Below are positions 8,250 through 16,619 of a stretch of DNA of 64,000 bases, in pieces. A program made the position numbers and the translations under genes. Position 1 is the stretch's first letter. The number at the start of each line of letters is the position of its first letter. Source of the DNA: TMED78 sp036337035 (lineage in GTDB: Bacteria > Pseudomonadota > Gammaproteobacteria > Steroidobacterales > Rariloculaceae); contig JAYZFC010000005.1 in NCBI GenBank assembly GCA_036337035.1, positions 1 through 64,000 on the forward strand, written 5' to 3'. The notes under the pieces are model-generated. The model was not told the DNA's origin and did no database searches. It saw only the letters and a program-made list of their open reading frames with translations.

Positions 8250-9200
8250 TCAGAAGTGTTTATAGCCATTGCCACTATAAATATAAGGCTTATTTTTATA
8301 AAGAATTTTTACTTGATCTCCTTTCTTTAATTTACCAATTCTAGTGAAGGGAGTTTTTAATCTCTTAGATAATTTATCCAAAATTTTTCTATTGGACTTA
8401 GGAGCAGAAAAACATATCTCATAATCATCGCCACCATTAAGAGCATAATCAATGGCATCTTTTGATGGGTACGATATAGACAAAGCTTCAGATAGTGGCA
8501 ATAGATCAATATTAATTTCAGCACCACAATTACTTGCATTACATAGATGACTTAAATCAGATACAAGACCATCTGAAATATCTATAGCTGAATTAGCAAA
8601 TAACGATATCTCATTGCACTCCATAATTCGAGGCGAAGGATAATAAAACCTATTTACTAAAAAATTATATGCTTCATTATCTAGTGAAGCCTGTTTGGTA
8701 ATTATGTCTAATCCTGCAGAAGCATCGCCAATACTTCCAGTAATATAAAGATCATCTCCTATATTGCCACCACTTCTTAAAAGTGGTTTCCTATCAATCT
8801 GCCCAATTAAATTAATTGATATGCTCATATCCCCTTTATTGGTATCACCTCCAATAAGAGAAACCTTATATTGGTCAGCTAACTTAAAGAAACCTTTAGA
8901 AAAATTTGAAATCCATTGCTCATTAGCCTCAGCAAAGGATATAGACATAGTACACCACTTCGGTATAGCACCCATGGATGCAATATCACTTAAATTAATT
9001 GCTAAAGATCTTGATCCTACTATCTCTGCAGGCGTATCTTTTGGGAAATGCACTCCCTCAATAAGAGTATCAGTAGTGATTACTATAGACTCATTAGAAT
9101 TAATAATAGCAGCATCATCACCTATTCCTTGCAAGATATTTTTATCTGAGGAAGGTTTAGTAAAATATTTTTTAATTATTTCAAATTCATTATAATTCAT
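8250..9200 (-). CDS. thiL: Thiamine-monophosphate kinase
   Basis: ThiL phosphorylates thiamine monophosphate to the cofactor thiamine diphosphate. The 316-residue protein belongs to the PurM/SelD-like ATP-binding superfamily. It has the N-terminal GIGDDAA motif, TDTLIEGVHF, a glycine-rich GGDTNKGDMS segment, the ISDGLVSDL motif, and GGDDYEICF near the C-terminus. It is the last gene of the rib-nusB operon, 32 bases after nusB, the usual gammaproteobacterial order. The pgpA gene that often follows is absent, and the gene converges on xseB. Confidence 0.94.
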   Translation of the reverse strand: MNYNEFEIIKKYFTKPSSDKNILQGIGDDAAIINSNESIVITTDTLIEGVHFPKDTPAEIVGSRSLAINLSDIASMGAIPKWCTMSISFAEANEQWISNFSKGFFKLADQYKVSLIGGDTNKGDMSISINLIGQIDRKPLLRSGGNIGDDLYITGSIGDASAGLDIITKQASLDNEAYNFLVNRFYYPSPRIMECNEISLFANSAIDISDGLVSDLSHLCNASNCGAEINIDLLPLSEALSISYPSKDAIDYALNGGDDYEICFSAPKSNRKILDKLSKRLKTPFTRIGKLKKGDQVKILYKNKPYIYSGNGYKHF

Positions 9201-9232
9201 TTAAATTTTTACCAACCTAACATTAATCTAAA

Positions 9233-9658
9233 TTATTTTCTCAAATCTGCCTTATCTAAAACTGCGTTAATAAATTTATAAGAATCTTCTACTCCATATT
9301 TCTTCGCTAACTCTATCGCTTCATTAATAATGACTTTTGTAGGTATATCATTCTTAATCTTCAGTTCTTCAAGACCAATAAATAAAATCGCTTTACCAAC
9401 CAAATCAATATTTCTAATATCACGACTAGCATTTTCTGAAATTAAGCTATTTAAATTATCCTGGTCTTTAATTATAGAGTCTAAAAGGTCATCAAAATAT
9501 TCTTGATCTACAACTTTATACTCGGGATCAGCCTTAAATTGATCTAGTAAAAAATCAAAAGTGCAATTAGCAATTAGCCACTGATAAATTGCCTTTACTA
9601 GAAGCTCTCTTGCTGCGCTTCTGGATTGGGTCTTACGAGAGCCCTTTTGAACTAACAT
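9233..9658 (-). CDS. nusB: Transcription antitermination factor NusB
   Basis: A 141-residue all-helical RNA-binding protein that works with NusE (S10) on boxA sites during rRNA transcription. Family features are the N-terminal SRSAARELLVKAIYQW segment, the central aspartate-rich helix, and the C-terminal KVIINEAIELAKKYG and FINAVLDK motifs. It lies between ribH and thiL, with 25 bases after ribH, the conserved position. The basic N-terminal tail fits RNA binding. Confidence 0.95.
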   Translation of the reverse strand: MLVQKGSRKTQSRSAARELLVKAIYQWLIANCTFDFLLDQFKADPEYKVVDQEYFDDLLDSIIKDQDNLNSLISENASRDIRNIDLVGKAILFIGLEELKIKNDIPTKVIINEAIELAKKYGVEDSYKFINAVLDKADLRK

Positions 9659-9683
9659 GATCTCCCTTTAAAATATTTCTAAA

Positions 9684-10163
9684 CTAGCTATCTAGTTTGC
9701 TAAGGACAGATATCATCTCTATGGTGCTTATAGCAGCTTCTGAGCCTTTATTTCCAGCCTTGCTTCCAGCCCTATGAGTCGCTTGTTCTACATTGTCTAC
9801 TGTCAATAAACCAAAACCAATAGGGATTTCAAACTCTCTCATAACTGATGCTATTCCAGAACTAGCCTCCCCTGCAACATAATCAAAATGGGTAGTCTCT
9901 CCTCTTATCACACAACCAAGAGCAACTAACCCATCAAAACGCTTAGAAGAAGCCAATTTTTTTAAAGCTAAAGGGGTTTCATAGGCTCCAGGCACTCTAA
10001 CAACTTGAATATCATTTTGATCTACACCATGTAAAATTAAAGAATCAATAGCCCCAGATAAAAGCCTATCTACAATAAAATCGTTAAACTTAGAAGCTAC
10101 TATCCCAATACGGAGGTTTCTTTTGCTAAAATCTCCACTAATAATTTTTACTTTCTTTTCCAT
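9684..10163 (-). CDS. ribH: 6,7-dimethyl-8-ribityllumazine synthase
   Basis: RibH condenses the ribityl-pyrimidine with 3,4-dihydroxy-2-butanone 4-phosphate to make lumazine, the penultimate step to riboflavin. The 159-residue length is standard. Visible motifs are GIVASKFNDFIVDRLLSGA, VPGAYETPLA, LGCVIRGETTHFDYV with the catalytic-region histidine, and FGLLTVDNVEQA. It follows ribB by 19 bases and precedes nusB in the riboflavin operon. Confidence 0.96.
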   Translation of the reverse strand: MEKKVKIISGDFSKRNLRIGIVASKFNDFIVDRLLSGAIDSLILHGVDQNDIQVVRVPGAYETPLALKKLASSKRFDGLVALGCVIRGETTHFDYVAGEASSGIASVMREFEIPIGFGLLTVDNVEQATHRAGSKAGNKGSEAAISTIEMISVLSKLDS

Positions 10164-10182
10164 ATTTCTACCTATTTAATTA

Positions 10183-11322
10183 TTAGACAGAAGAGATATA
10201 TTCATCAACTTCTAAGCCAAATCCCGACAAGCCATGCATTTGTTTTGGTGAACTGAGAACTCTCATTCTTTTTACTCCTAAAGATCTTAATATCTGAGCA
10301 CCAATTCCATACTGCCTCAATTCCCTAGAACTTTTTTGATCATTAATAACATCTTCTTTTTTATTCTTTAATGAAGATATAAACTCAATGAGTTCTCTAG
10401 GATCTTCTTCTTGACGCAGTATTACAATTATTCCGCTTTCCTCTTCTGAAATTCTCTTGATTGCATCATTGAGCGGCCACCCAAGCCTTGTATCTTTAAT
10501 ACCCACTACATCGCTTAATGTATTTTGAAGATGAACTCTCACCATAACTGATGAACCAGGGTCTATATTTCCTTTAATTAAAGCTAAGTGGACTGACCTA
10601 TTAACATGATCTTCAAATGAAACCATCTTAAATTTACCAAACTCAGTTTTAACATCTATTTCTGAGATTGGCTCTACTGATTGCTCATTTTTAAGCCTAT
10701 AACTTATAAGGTCAGCTATTGTTCCAATCTTAAGACTATGCTTCTTAGCAAAAGAAATAAGGTCATTCTTTCTTGCCATCGTTCCATCATTATTTAAAAT
10801 CTCTACAATAACGGCAGATGGCTCTAACCCAGCAAGTCTCACTAAATCACAGCCTGCCTCCGTGTGTCCTGCTCGAGTTAAAACTCCTCCTGGTTGAGAC
10901 ATCACAGGAAAAATATGTCCAGGTTGTCTTAAATCTTCTGGTCTTGCATTTGGAGCTACTGCTGCTCTAACTGTTCTAGCTCTATCATGAGCTGAAATTC
11001 CAGTAGTGATACCTTGAGCTGCCTCGACCGAAACAGTAAAATTAGTTGAAAGATTATTATTACTTGAGACCATCAATGGCAACCTTAATTGTTCACATCT
11101 AGATCGGGTTAAAGTCAAGCATATCAAACCCCTACCGTAATGAGTCATAAAGTTAATATCTTCAGCAGAGATCTTAGAAGAGGCCATAACTAAGTCGCCT
11201 TCATTCTCTCTATCTTCATCATCTAAAATAACAACCATACGTCCATCACGAAGATCATCAATAATATCAGGGATACTATTAAAACTAGGTAAGACATTTT
11301 GTGATTTAATCTGTGTAACCAT
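10183..11322 (-). CDS. ribB: 3,4-dihydroxy-2-butanone 4-phosphate synthase with a degenerate GTP cyclohydrolase II domain (RibBX-type)
   Basis: The 379-residue protein has an intact N-terminal RibB domain (about 15-215) with the acidic DDEDRENEGD loop at 34-43, GRGLICL, and GHTEAGCDLVRLAGL. The C-terminal third (about 220-370) resembles GTP cyclohydrolase II. However, the zinc-binding GDVFGSxRCDCG stretch of true RibA is missing and no cysteine cluster is present. It should therefore supply only the butanone-phosphate branch, as known for hybrid RibBX proteins, and a separate ribA must exist outside the window (inference). It lies between ribE and ribH. Confidence 0.93.
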   Translation of the reverse strand: MVTQIKSQNVLPSFNSIPDIIDDLRDGRMVVILDDEDRENEGDLVMASSKISAEDINFMTHYGRGLICLTLTRSRCEQLRLPLMVSSNNNLSTNFTVSVEAAQGITTGISAHDRARTVRAAVAPNARPEDLRQPGHIFPVMSQPGGVLTRAGHTEAGCDLVRLAGLEPSAVIVEILNNDGTMARKNDLISFAKKHSLKIGTIADLISYRLKNEQSVEPISEIDVKTEFGKFKMVSFEDHVNRSVHLALIKGNIDPGSSVMVRVHLQNTLSDVVGIKDTRLGWPLNDAIKRISEEESGIIVILRQEEDPRELIEFISSLKNKKEDVINDQKSSRELRQYGIGAQILRSLGVKRMRVLSSPKQMHGLSGFGLEVDEYISSV

Positions 11323-11332
11323 TTCTTTTTAA

Positions 11333-11947
11333 CTATTCTAATTCTAAATTATCAAGCCTACTAGATAACTGTTTTTCTAAATACCTTGCTATCACATCGA
11401 TTTCTATATTTACTTTATCACCAACTGAATAATAACTAATAATAGTATTCTTTTTTGTATAAGGCACTATGTTAAGATCAAAAGTATTTTTACTAACAGA
11501 ATTAACTGTCAAGCTTACTCCATCAATACCTACTGATCCTTTATTCACTATATAAGGCATCATAACTGGAAGTGCCTCAATACTAATTATCGATGATTTG
11601 CCTTTAGATTTTATACTTTTTATTACCGCAACTCCATCTACATGACCTAAGAGAAAATGACCATCCAGAGAACCTCCTAGTCTTATTGATGGCTCAATAT
11701 TAACTTTATCACCAACACAAATATCAGAAAAAGTACTAACTTTAATTGTTTCGCTTGATATATCTGCAGAAAAACTTAAATCCTGAATATCAACAACTGT
11801 CAAACAAACTCCATTAATAGAAATGCTATCACCTATCTTAAAATTCAAATCTTCAAGACTCTTGTAGCTAAAAATAATTTTCTTATCTTTAGTATCCTGG
11901 ATGATGCTTAATACCTCTCCAACTCCTTTAACTATTCCACTAAACAT
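11333..11947 (-). CDS. ribE: Riboflavin synthase alpha chain
   Basis: The enzyme dismutates two lumazines to riboflavin. The 204-residue protein consists of two similar lumazine-binding barrels. The first starts MFSGIVKGVGEVL and contains GDSISINGVCLTV; the second starts GHFLLGHVDGVAVI and contains GSVGIDGVSLTVNSV. A C-terminal helix completes the trimer-forming region. The start overlaps the end of ribD by 8 bases and ribB follows after 10 bases, so translation is probably coupled. The name ribC is used in E. coli. Confidence 0.96.
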   Translation of the reverse strand: MFSGIVKGVGEVLSIIQDTKDKKIIFSYKSLEDLNFKIGDSISINGVCLTVVDIQDLSFSADISSETIKVSTFSDICVGDKVNIEPSIRLGGSLDGHFLLGHVDGVAVIKSIKSKGKSSIISIEALPVMMPYIVNKGSVGIDGVSLTVNSVSKNTFDLNIVPYTKKNTIISYYSVGDKVNIEIDVIARYLEKQLSSRLDNLELE

Positions 11948-13040
11948 CTTTTTCCCTTCTTAAAGTGAGACAAATATCATCATCAAAATTTTTAATTTCT
12001 GTAAATGAAAAATTATACCTATCACTTAAATCATGAATTTCTGGCAATGCAAACATATTTACTCCAATAGAGCCGATTATTTTTGGTGATATATAAACTA
12101 TTAATTCATCAATTAAACCTAACTCTAATAAGCTACCATTTAATTTAGAGCCTGCCTCAACTAATATTTCATTGACCTCTAATTCTGAAAGCCTATTTAG
12201 AACTTCATTTATCTCACAATGATGATTTCCATTAACGATTTCTATTTGAGCTCTATTTCTTATTTTTTTTGAGATATTTTTTAACTCTTTTTTATTGGTA
12301 AATATTATTATATCGCCTGGAATAGATAAGCATTTTGCAGAATCGGAAATTGAAACTTCTGAATCTAAAATAACTCTAATAGGTTGATTTATTTCTACTG
12401 AATCTTCCAGTCTTGCGTTTAATGAAGGATTATCTGCAAATATTGTCGAACTTCCTGTCATTATTGCGCTAGAACGCGCCCTCCATCTATGAACATCCAG
12501 TCTTGAAGAATTTCCACTAATCCACTGACTAATACCATTATTAAGAGCTGTTTTACCATCTAGACTTATAGCTAGCTTGCTCCTAACAAAAGGCATATCT
12601 GATAACATTCTTTTAAAAAATCCATTATTCAACTCTTTCGATTTATTAGCCAAAATGCCTAATTCAACTCTAATCCCTGCTTGTCTCAACTCTTTAATTC
12701 CTTTACCCGATACTTTTGGATTTGGATCTTCAGTAGAGCATACAACCTTTGTAATACCAGATTGAATTATTGCCTTGGTACAAGGGTTAGTTTTTCCTTT
12801 AAAGCAACATGGCTCTAAAGTTACATAAAGAGTTGCTCCTGTCGCACCCTCTCTAGCTTGTTCTAAAGCTATTATCTCCGCATGTGGACTTCCTGATCTT
12901 TTATGATAGCCCTCACCAATAATTTTATTTTCTTTAACTACTAAGCTACCTACTCTAGGGTTTGGATCAGAAGTAAACAGACCCAACTTTGCTAATTCAA
13001 GGGATTTTTTTATATAGTTAATATCAGAATTTTTAGTCAC
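11940..13040 (-). CDS. ribD: Bifunctional riboflavin biosynthesis deaminase/reductase RibD
   Basis: RibD deaminates the pyrimidine intermediate and then reduces its ribosyl side chain. The 366-residue protein has an N-terminal zinc deaminase domain (His53-Ala-Glu55, Cys78 in TLEPCC and Cys87) and a C-terminal DHFR-like reductase domain from about 150 (RSKLAISLDGKTAL, VEAGSKLNGSLLE). It starts with GTG, and that codon overlaps the TGA stop of nrdR (GTGA), so translation is probably coupled. ribE overlaps its 3' end by 8 bases. Confidence 0.95.
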   Translation of the reverse strand: MTKNSDINYIKKSLELAKLGLFTSDPNPRVGSLVVKENKIIGEGYHKRSGSPHAEIIALEQAREGATGATLYVTLEPCCFKGKTNPCTKAIIQSGITKVVCSTEDPNPKVSGKGIKELRQAGIRVELGILANKSKELNNGFFKRMLSDMPFVRSKLAISLDGKTALNNGISQWISGNSSRLDVHRWRARSSAIMTGSSTIFADNPSLNARLEDSVEINQPIRVILDSEVSISDSAKCLSIPGDIIIFTNKKELKNISKKIRNRAQIEIVNGNHHCEINEVLNRLSELEVNEILVEAGSKLNGSLLELGLIDELIVYISPKIIGSIGVNMFALPEIHDLSDRYNFSFTEIKNFDDDICLTLRREKDV

Positions 13041-13546
13041 TTATTCTCTTCTTTATTAAATAGAGACATCTGCTCTTTATCTAATGGTGAGCCTGACATC
13101 TCTTGTAATTTTTTAATCTCAGCCTGAAATTCTGTGATATCTTGAAAGCTCCTATACACAGATGCAAAACGAACATAGGCTACAGCATCAAGAACATGAA
13201 GCTCCTCCATAATCATGCCACCAAGAAGCTTTGCTTTAACTTCTCTTTCTCCTAATGTTTGAATACGATGAAGAATTCGATCAATGCTCTTTTCAATATC
13301 CTCGCTTTTAACTGGACGCTTCTCAAGAGATTTTAAAATCCCGGCTCGTAATTTATTCTCGTCAAATGGCTCTCTCCTTAAATCTTGTTTGATAACATTT
13401 GGCATTACCAACGAAGCAACTTCAAAAGATGTATATCTCTCCATGCAAGATAAACATTCTCGCCTTCTTCTAACTTGGTGACCTTCTGAAGCTAGACGGG
13501 AGTCAATTACTTTTGTTTCACTATGGTTACAAAAAGGACAATACAT
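13037..13546 (-). CDS. nrdR: Ribonucleotide reductase repressor NrdR
   Basis: NrdR is an ATP/dATP-sensing repressor of ribonucleotide reductase genes. With the ATG at 13546 it has 169 residues, a zinc ribbon made of Cys3, Cys6, Cys31 and Cys34, and an ATP-cone domain at about 45-140. This start is preferred over an ATG at 13561 because the upstream stretch contains the Shine-Dalgarno GGAGG 5 bases before 13546, and NrdR proteins begin MYCPFC or MRCPFC. It is the usual first gene before ribD. glyA lies just upstream. Confidence 0.95.
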   Translation of the reverse strand: MYCPFCNHSETKVIDSRLASEGHQVRRRRECLSCMERYTSFEVASLVMPNVIKQDLRREPFDENKLRAGILKSLEKRPVKSEDIEKSIDRILHRIQTLGEREVKAKLLGGMIMEELHVLDAVAYVRFASVYRSFQDITEFQAEIKKLQEMSGSPLDKEQMSLFNKEENK

Positions 13547-13567
13547 TAATCCTCCTACCATCCATTA

Positions 13568-14836
13568 TTAAAGCCTATAAACAGGAAAAAGATCGCAAAT
13601 ATCTTTTGCATCTTTTTTAACAGATGCAATAGTATCCTGTAAATTATTACCAGAGCTCAAACAGTCAAGAATATCGGCAATCCAGTTAGATAGTTGTATT
13701 GTTTCTTTTATCTTAAATCCTCTAGTAGTAATAGCAGGAGTCCCTATTCTTAACCCACTTGTAACTCTAGGAGGTCGAGGATCATTTGGAACTGAATTTT
13801 TGTTAACAGTAATATTTGCTTGACTCAAAGCAGTTTCAGCATCTTGTCCTGTGACTTCTTGTTTTATAAGATCAACTAAAATTAGATGATTATCAGTACC
13901 TCCAGAAACAACCTTATATCCTCTTTCAATCATGACCTCTGCCATACATCTTGAATTGTCAAGAACTTGAGCTTGATACTCTTTAAAGTCAGGCTCTAAG
14001 GCTTCTGCTAAAGCCACTGCTTTTGCAGCTATAACATGCATTAAAGGTCCTCCCTGTGTTCCTGGAAATACTAGTGAATTAAATTTTTTAGTAAGCTCAG
14101 GATTCTCTTTAGCAAGGATTAGTCCACCTCTTGGTCCACGTAAAGTCTTATGTGTAGTTGTCGTAGTAACATCTGCAATATTAATTGGGCTTGGGTATAA
14201 ACCTGTAGCTACTAATCCTGCAACATGAGCCATATCGACATGTAAAAATGCACCAACTGAGTCTGCTATTTCCCTAAAACGTTGCCAATCTACAACTCTA
14301 GAATAAGCTGAGAAACCAGCAATAATAACTTTTGGACGATGTTGTTCAGCTAAAGTGGCAACATTGTCATAATCTATCTGGCCAGTTGCATCAGTTATAC
14401 CATACTGGATAGGATCAAAAATCTTACCTGAATAATTTACTTTGGATCCATGAGTCAGATGGCCTCCGTGAGAAAGATCCATTCCTAAAACTGTATCTCC
14501 CGGTTTCATCATAGCAAGGTGAACAGCTGTATTTGCTTGCGATCCAGAGTGCGGCTGAACATTAACATAGTGCGCATCAAAAAGTGTTTTTGCTCTCTCA
14601 ATTGCCAATTCTTCTGCAATATCAACAAATTCACATCCTCCGTAATACCTTTTACCCGGATAGCCCTCAGCATATTTATTTGTTAGAACAGATCCTTGAG
14701 CTTCTAGCACTCTCGGGCTTGCATAATTTTCTGATGCAATGAGCTCAATATGCTCTTCCTGTCTCTTTTCTTCATTCTTAATTGCTGTATATAATTGATT
14801 ATCAAAATCCTTTATACGGTATTCTTTATCAAACAT
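13568..14836 (-). CDS. glyA: Serine hydroxymethyltransferase
   Basis: GlyA converts serine and tetrahydrofolate to glycine and methylene-tetrahydrofolate, the main one-carbon source. The 422-residue PLP enzyme has the catalytic lysine in TTTTHKTLRGPRGG. It also has the N-terminal HIELIASENYAS and YAEGYPGKRYYGG motifs and the conserved HVDMAHVAGLVA. It lies 21 bases ahead of the nrdR start on the same strand, the order known in E. coli relatives, and probably heads the operon. No glycine riboswitch fits in the short gap to ettA. Confidence 0.97.
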   Translation of the reverse strand: MFDKEYRIKDFDNQLYTAIKNEEKRQEEHIELIASENYASPRVLEAQGSVLTNKYAEGYPGKRYYGGCEFVDIAEELAIERAKTLFDAHYVNVQPHSGSQANTAVHLAMMKPGDTVLGMDLSHGGHLTHGSKVNYSGKIFDPIQYGITDATGQIDYDNVATLAEQHRPKVIIAGFSAYSRVVDWQRFREIADSVGAFLHVDMAHVAGLVATGLYPSPINIADVTTTTTHKTLRGPRGGLILAKENPELTKKFNSLVFPGTQGGPLMHVIAAKAVALAEALEPDFKEYQAQVLDNSRCMAEVMIERGYKVVSGGTDNHLILVDLIKQEVTGQDAETALSQANITVNKNSVPNDPRPPRVTSGLRIGTPAITTRGFKIKETIQLSNWIADILDCLSSGNNLQDTIASVKKDAKDICDLFPVYRL

Positions 14837-14896
14837 TTAATTTATCCTAAAGTTATAATTTTAATAAAATAGCATAGAAAAATAAGGCTTAGCTAT

Positions 14897-16564
14897 ATGG
14901 CACAATATATTTACACTACAAACCAACTATCCAAGCTAATTCCTCCTAATAAACATATTTTACGCGATATTAGCTTAAGTTTCTTCCCTGGCGCTAAAAT
15001 TGGTATCTTGGGTCTAAATGGCTCAGGCAAATCTACTCTTTTGAAAATTATCGCTGGTGTTGATAAAGAATTTGATGGTGAGGCGCGCCCACAAGCAGAT
15101 ATTAAGATAGGGTTTCTTCCTCAAGAACCAGAACTTGATACTAACAAAAATGTTAAAGAGAATGTTGAAGAAGGTATTACAGAATTAATTAAACTTATTG
15201 ATCAATTTAACCTTATTAGTGAAGAATTTGCAAAACCAATGAGTGATGATGCAATGTCATCCCTCCTAGAAAAACAAGGAAAGCTTCAGGATTCAATTGA
15301 TGCAGTGGGAGGTTGGGAGATAGAAAGGAAACTTGAAAGAGCGTCTGACGCTTTGAGGCTTCCCCCATGGGAAACTAAGGTAGATCAACTTTCTGGTGGA
15401 GAAAAACGAAGAATAGCACTTTGTAGGCTCCTTCTTTCAGAACCAGATATATTGCTTCTAGATGAGCCGACAAATCACCTAGATGCAGAATCTGTAGCTT
15501 GGCTAGAAAGATTTTTAGATGAATATAAAGGCACTGTAATGGCAGTTACCCATGATCGTTATTTTTTAGATAATGTAGCAGGCTGGATTCTTGAACTTGA
15601 TAGAGGGTATGGAATACCTTGGGAAGGAAATTATTCTTCTTGGCTTGAACAAAAAGAAGCAAGACTAAAGATTGAAGAAAAAAAAGAACTAGCACATCAA
15701 AAAACAATCAAAACAGAGCTTGAATGGGTTAAGTCAAATCCTAAAGCTCGTCAATCAAAATCAAAAGCAAGAATACAGAGGTTTGACGAACTTAACTCAA
15801 AAGAATTTCAATCTAGAAATGAAACAAATGAAATTTATATACCTCCTGGTCCTCGTCTAGGAGATTTAGTAATTAATGCTAGTTCACTAAAAAAATCTTA
15901 CGGTGAAAAAATATTATTTGAAGATCTATCATTTAGCCTTCCTCCAGGAGGAATAGTGGGAGTTATTGGGCCTAATGGTTCAGGGAAAACTACCTTATTC
16001 AATATTCTTTTAGGGTTAGAAAAAGCCGACTCAGGTGAAATAGAAACAGGCAAAACTGTAGCAGTATCTTATGTCGATCAATCAAGGCAAGCTCTAGATG
16101 ACAATAAAACTATATGGGAAGAAATTTCAAATAGTCAAGATATCATAACTATTGGTTCCTATGTTATTCAATCTAGAGCCTATGTTGGAAAGTTTAATTT
16201 TAAAGGATCAGATCAGCAAAAAAAAATTGGTACTCTATCAGGAGGAGAAAGAAATAGAGTGCATCTTGCCAAAGTTTTGAAAAATGGTGGAAATGTTCTT
16301 TTTCTAGATGAACCAACAAATGATCTTGATGTTGAGACTTTAAGAGCGCTTGAGGAAGCATTACTTAATTTTCCAGGTTGTGCTGTAGTTATCTCTCATG
16401 ATCGCTGGTGTCTAGACAGAATAGCTACACATATTTTAGCTTTTGAAGGTAATAGCGAAGTTTGCTTCTTTGAAGGTAATTATGAAGAATATTATGAAGA
16501 CTTTAAAAAGAGAAGAGGTGAATCTGCTTATAACCCAAAAAGAATTAAATACAAAAGTATCTAA
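14897..16564 (+). CDS. ettA: Energy-dependent translational throttle protein EttA (ABC-F)
   Basis: EttA is an ABC-F ATPase that binds the ribosomal E site and gates entry into elongation according to the ATP/ADP ratio. It has 555 residues and two ABC domains: Walker A GLNGSGKST at 39-47 and GPNGSGKT at 358-365, signatures LSGGEKRR and LSGGERNR, and Walker B ILLLDEPTN and LFLDEPTN. Between them lies the charged P-site linker, with the KARQSKSKARIQRFDEL segment typical of EttA. No membrane domain is present. AAGG stands 8 bases before the ATG. It is divergent from glyA and convergent with purL. Confidence 0.96.
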   Translation: MAQYIYTTNQLSKLIPPNKHILRDISLSFFPGAKIGILGLNGSGKSTLLKIIAGVDKEFDGEARPQADIKIGFLPQEPELDTNKNVKENVEEGITELIKLIDQFNLISEEFAKPMSDDAMSSLLEKQGKLQDSIDAVGGWEIERKLERASDALRLPPWETKVDQLSGGEKRRIALCRLLLSEPDILLLDEPTNHLDAESVAWLERFLDEYKGTVMAVTHDRYFLDNVAGWILELDRGYGIPWEGNYSSWLEQKEARLKIEEKKELAHQKTIKTELEWVKSNPKARQSKSKARIQRFDELNSKEFQSRNETNEIYIPPGPRLGDLVINASSLKKSYGEKILFEDLSFSLPPGGIVGVIGPNGSGKTTLFNILLGLEKADSGEIETGKTVAVSYVDQSRQALDDNKTIWEEISNSQDIITIGSYVIQSRAYVGKFNFKGSDQQKKIGTLSGGERNRVHLAKVLKNGGNVLFLDEPTNDLDVETLRALEEALLNFPGCAVVISHDRWCLDRIATHILAFEGNSEVCFFEGNYEEYYEDFKKRRGESAYNPKRIKYKSI

Positions 16565-16619
16565 TTTCTTTTAACTTAATATAAACATTTAATATTTTAT
16601 TTGCTTATATAAGAAATCT

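Noticed and set aside
13037..14896. FMN riboswitch for the rib operon or glycine riboswitch for glyA
   Set aside because: ribD starts inside the end of nrdR and the glyA-ettA gap is only 60 bases, so neither element fits.
16565..16619. Bidirectional terminator between ettA and purL
   Set aside because: Only a 10-base AT palindrome (CTTATATAAG) is present, too weak to call.
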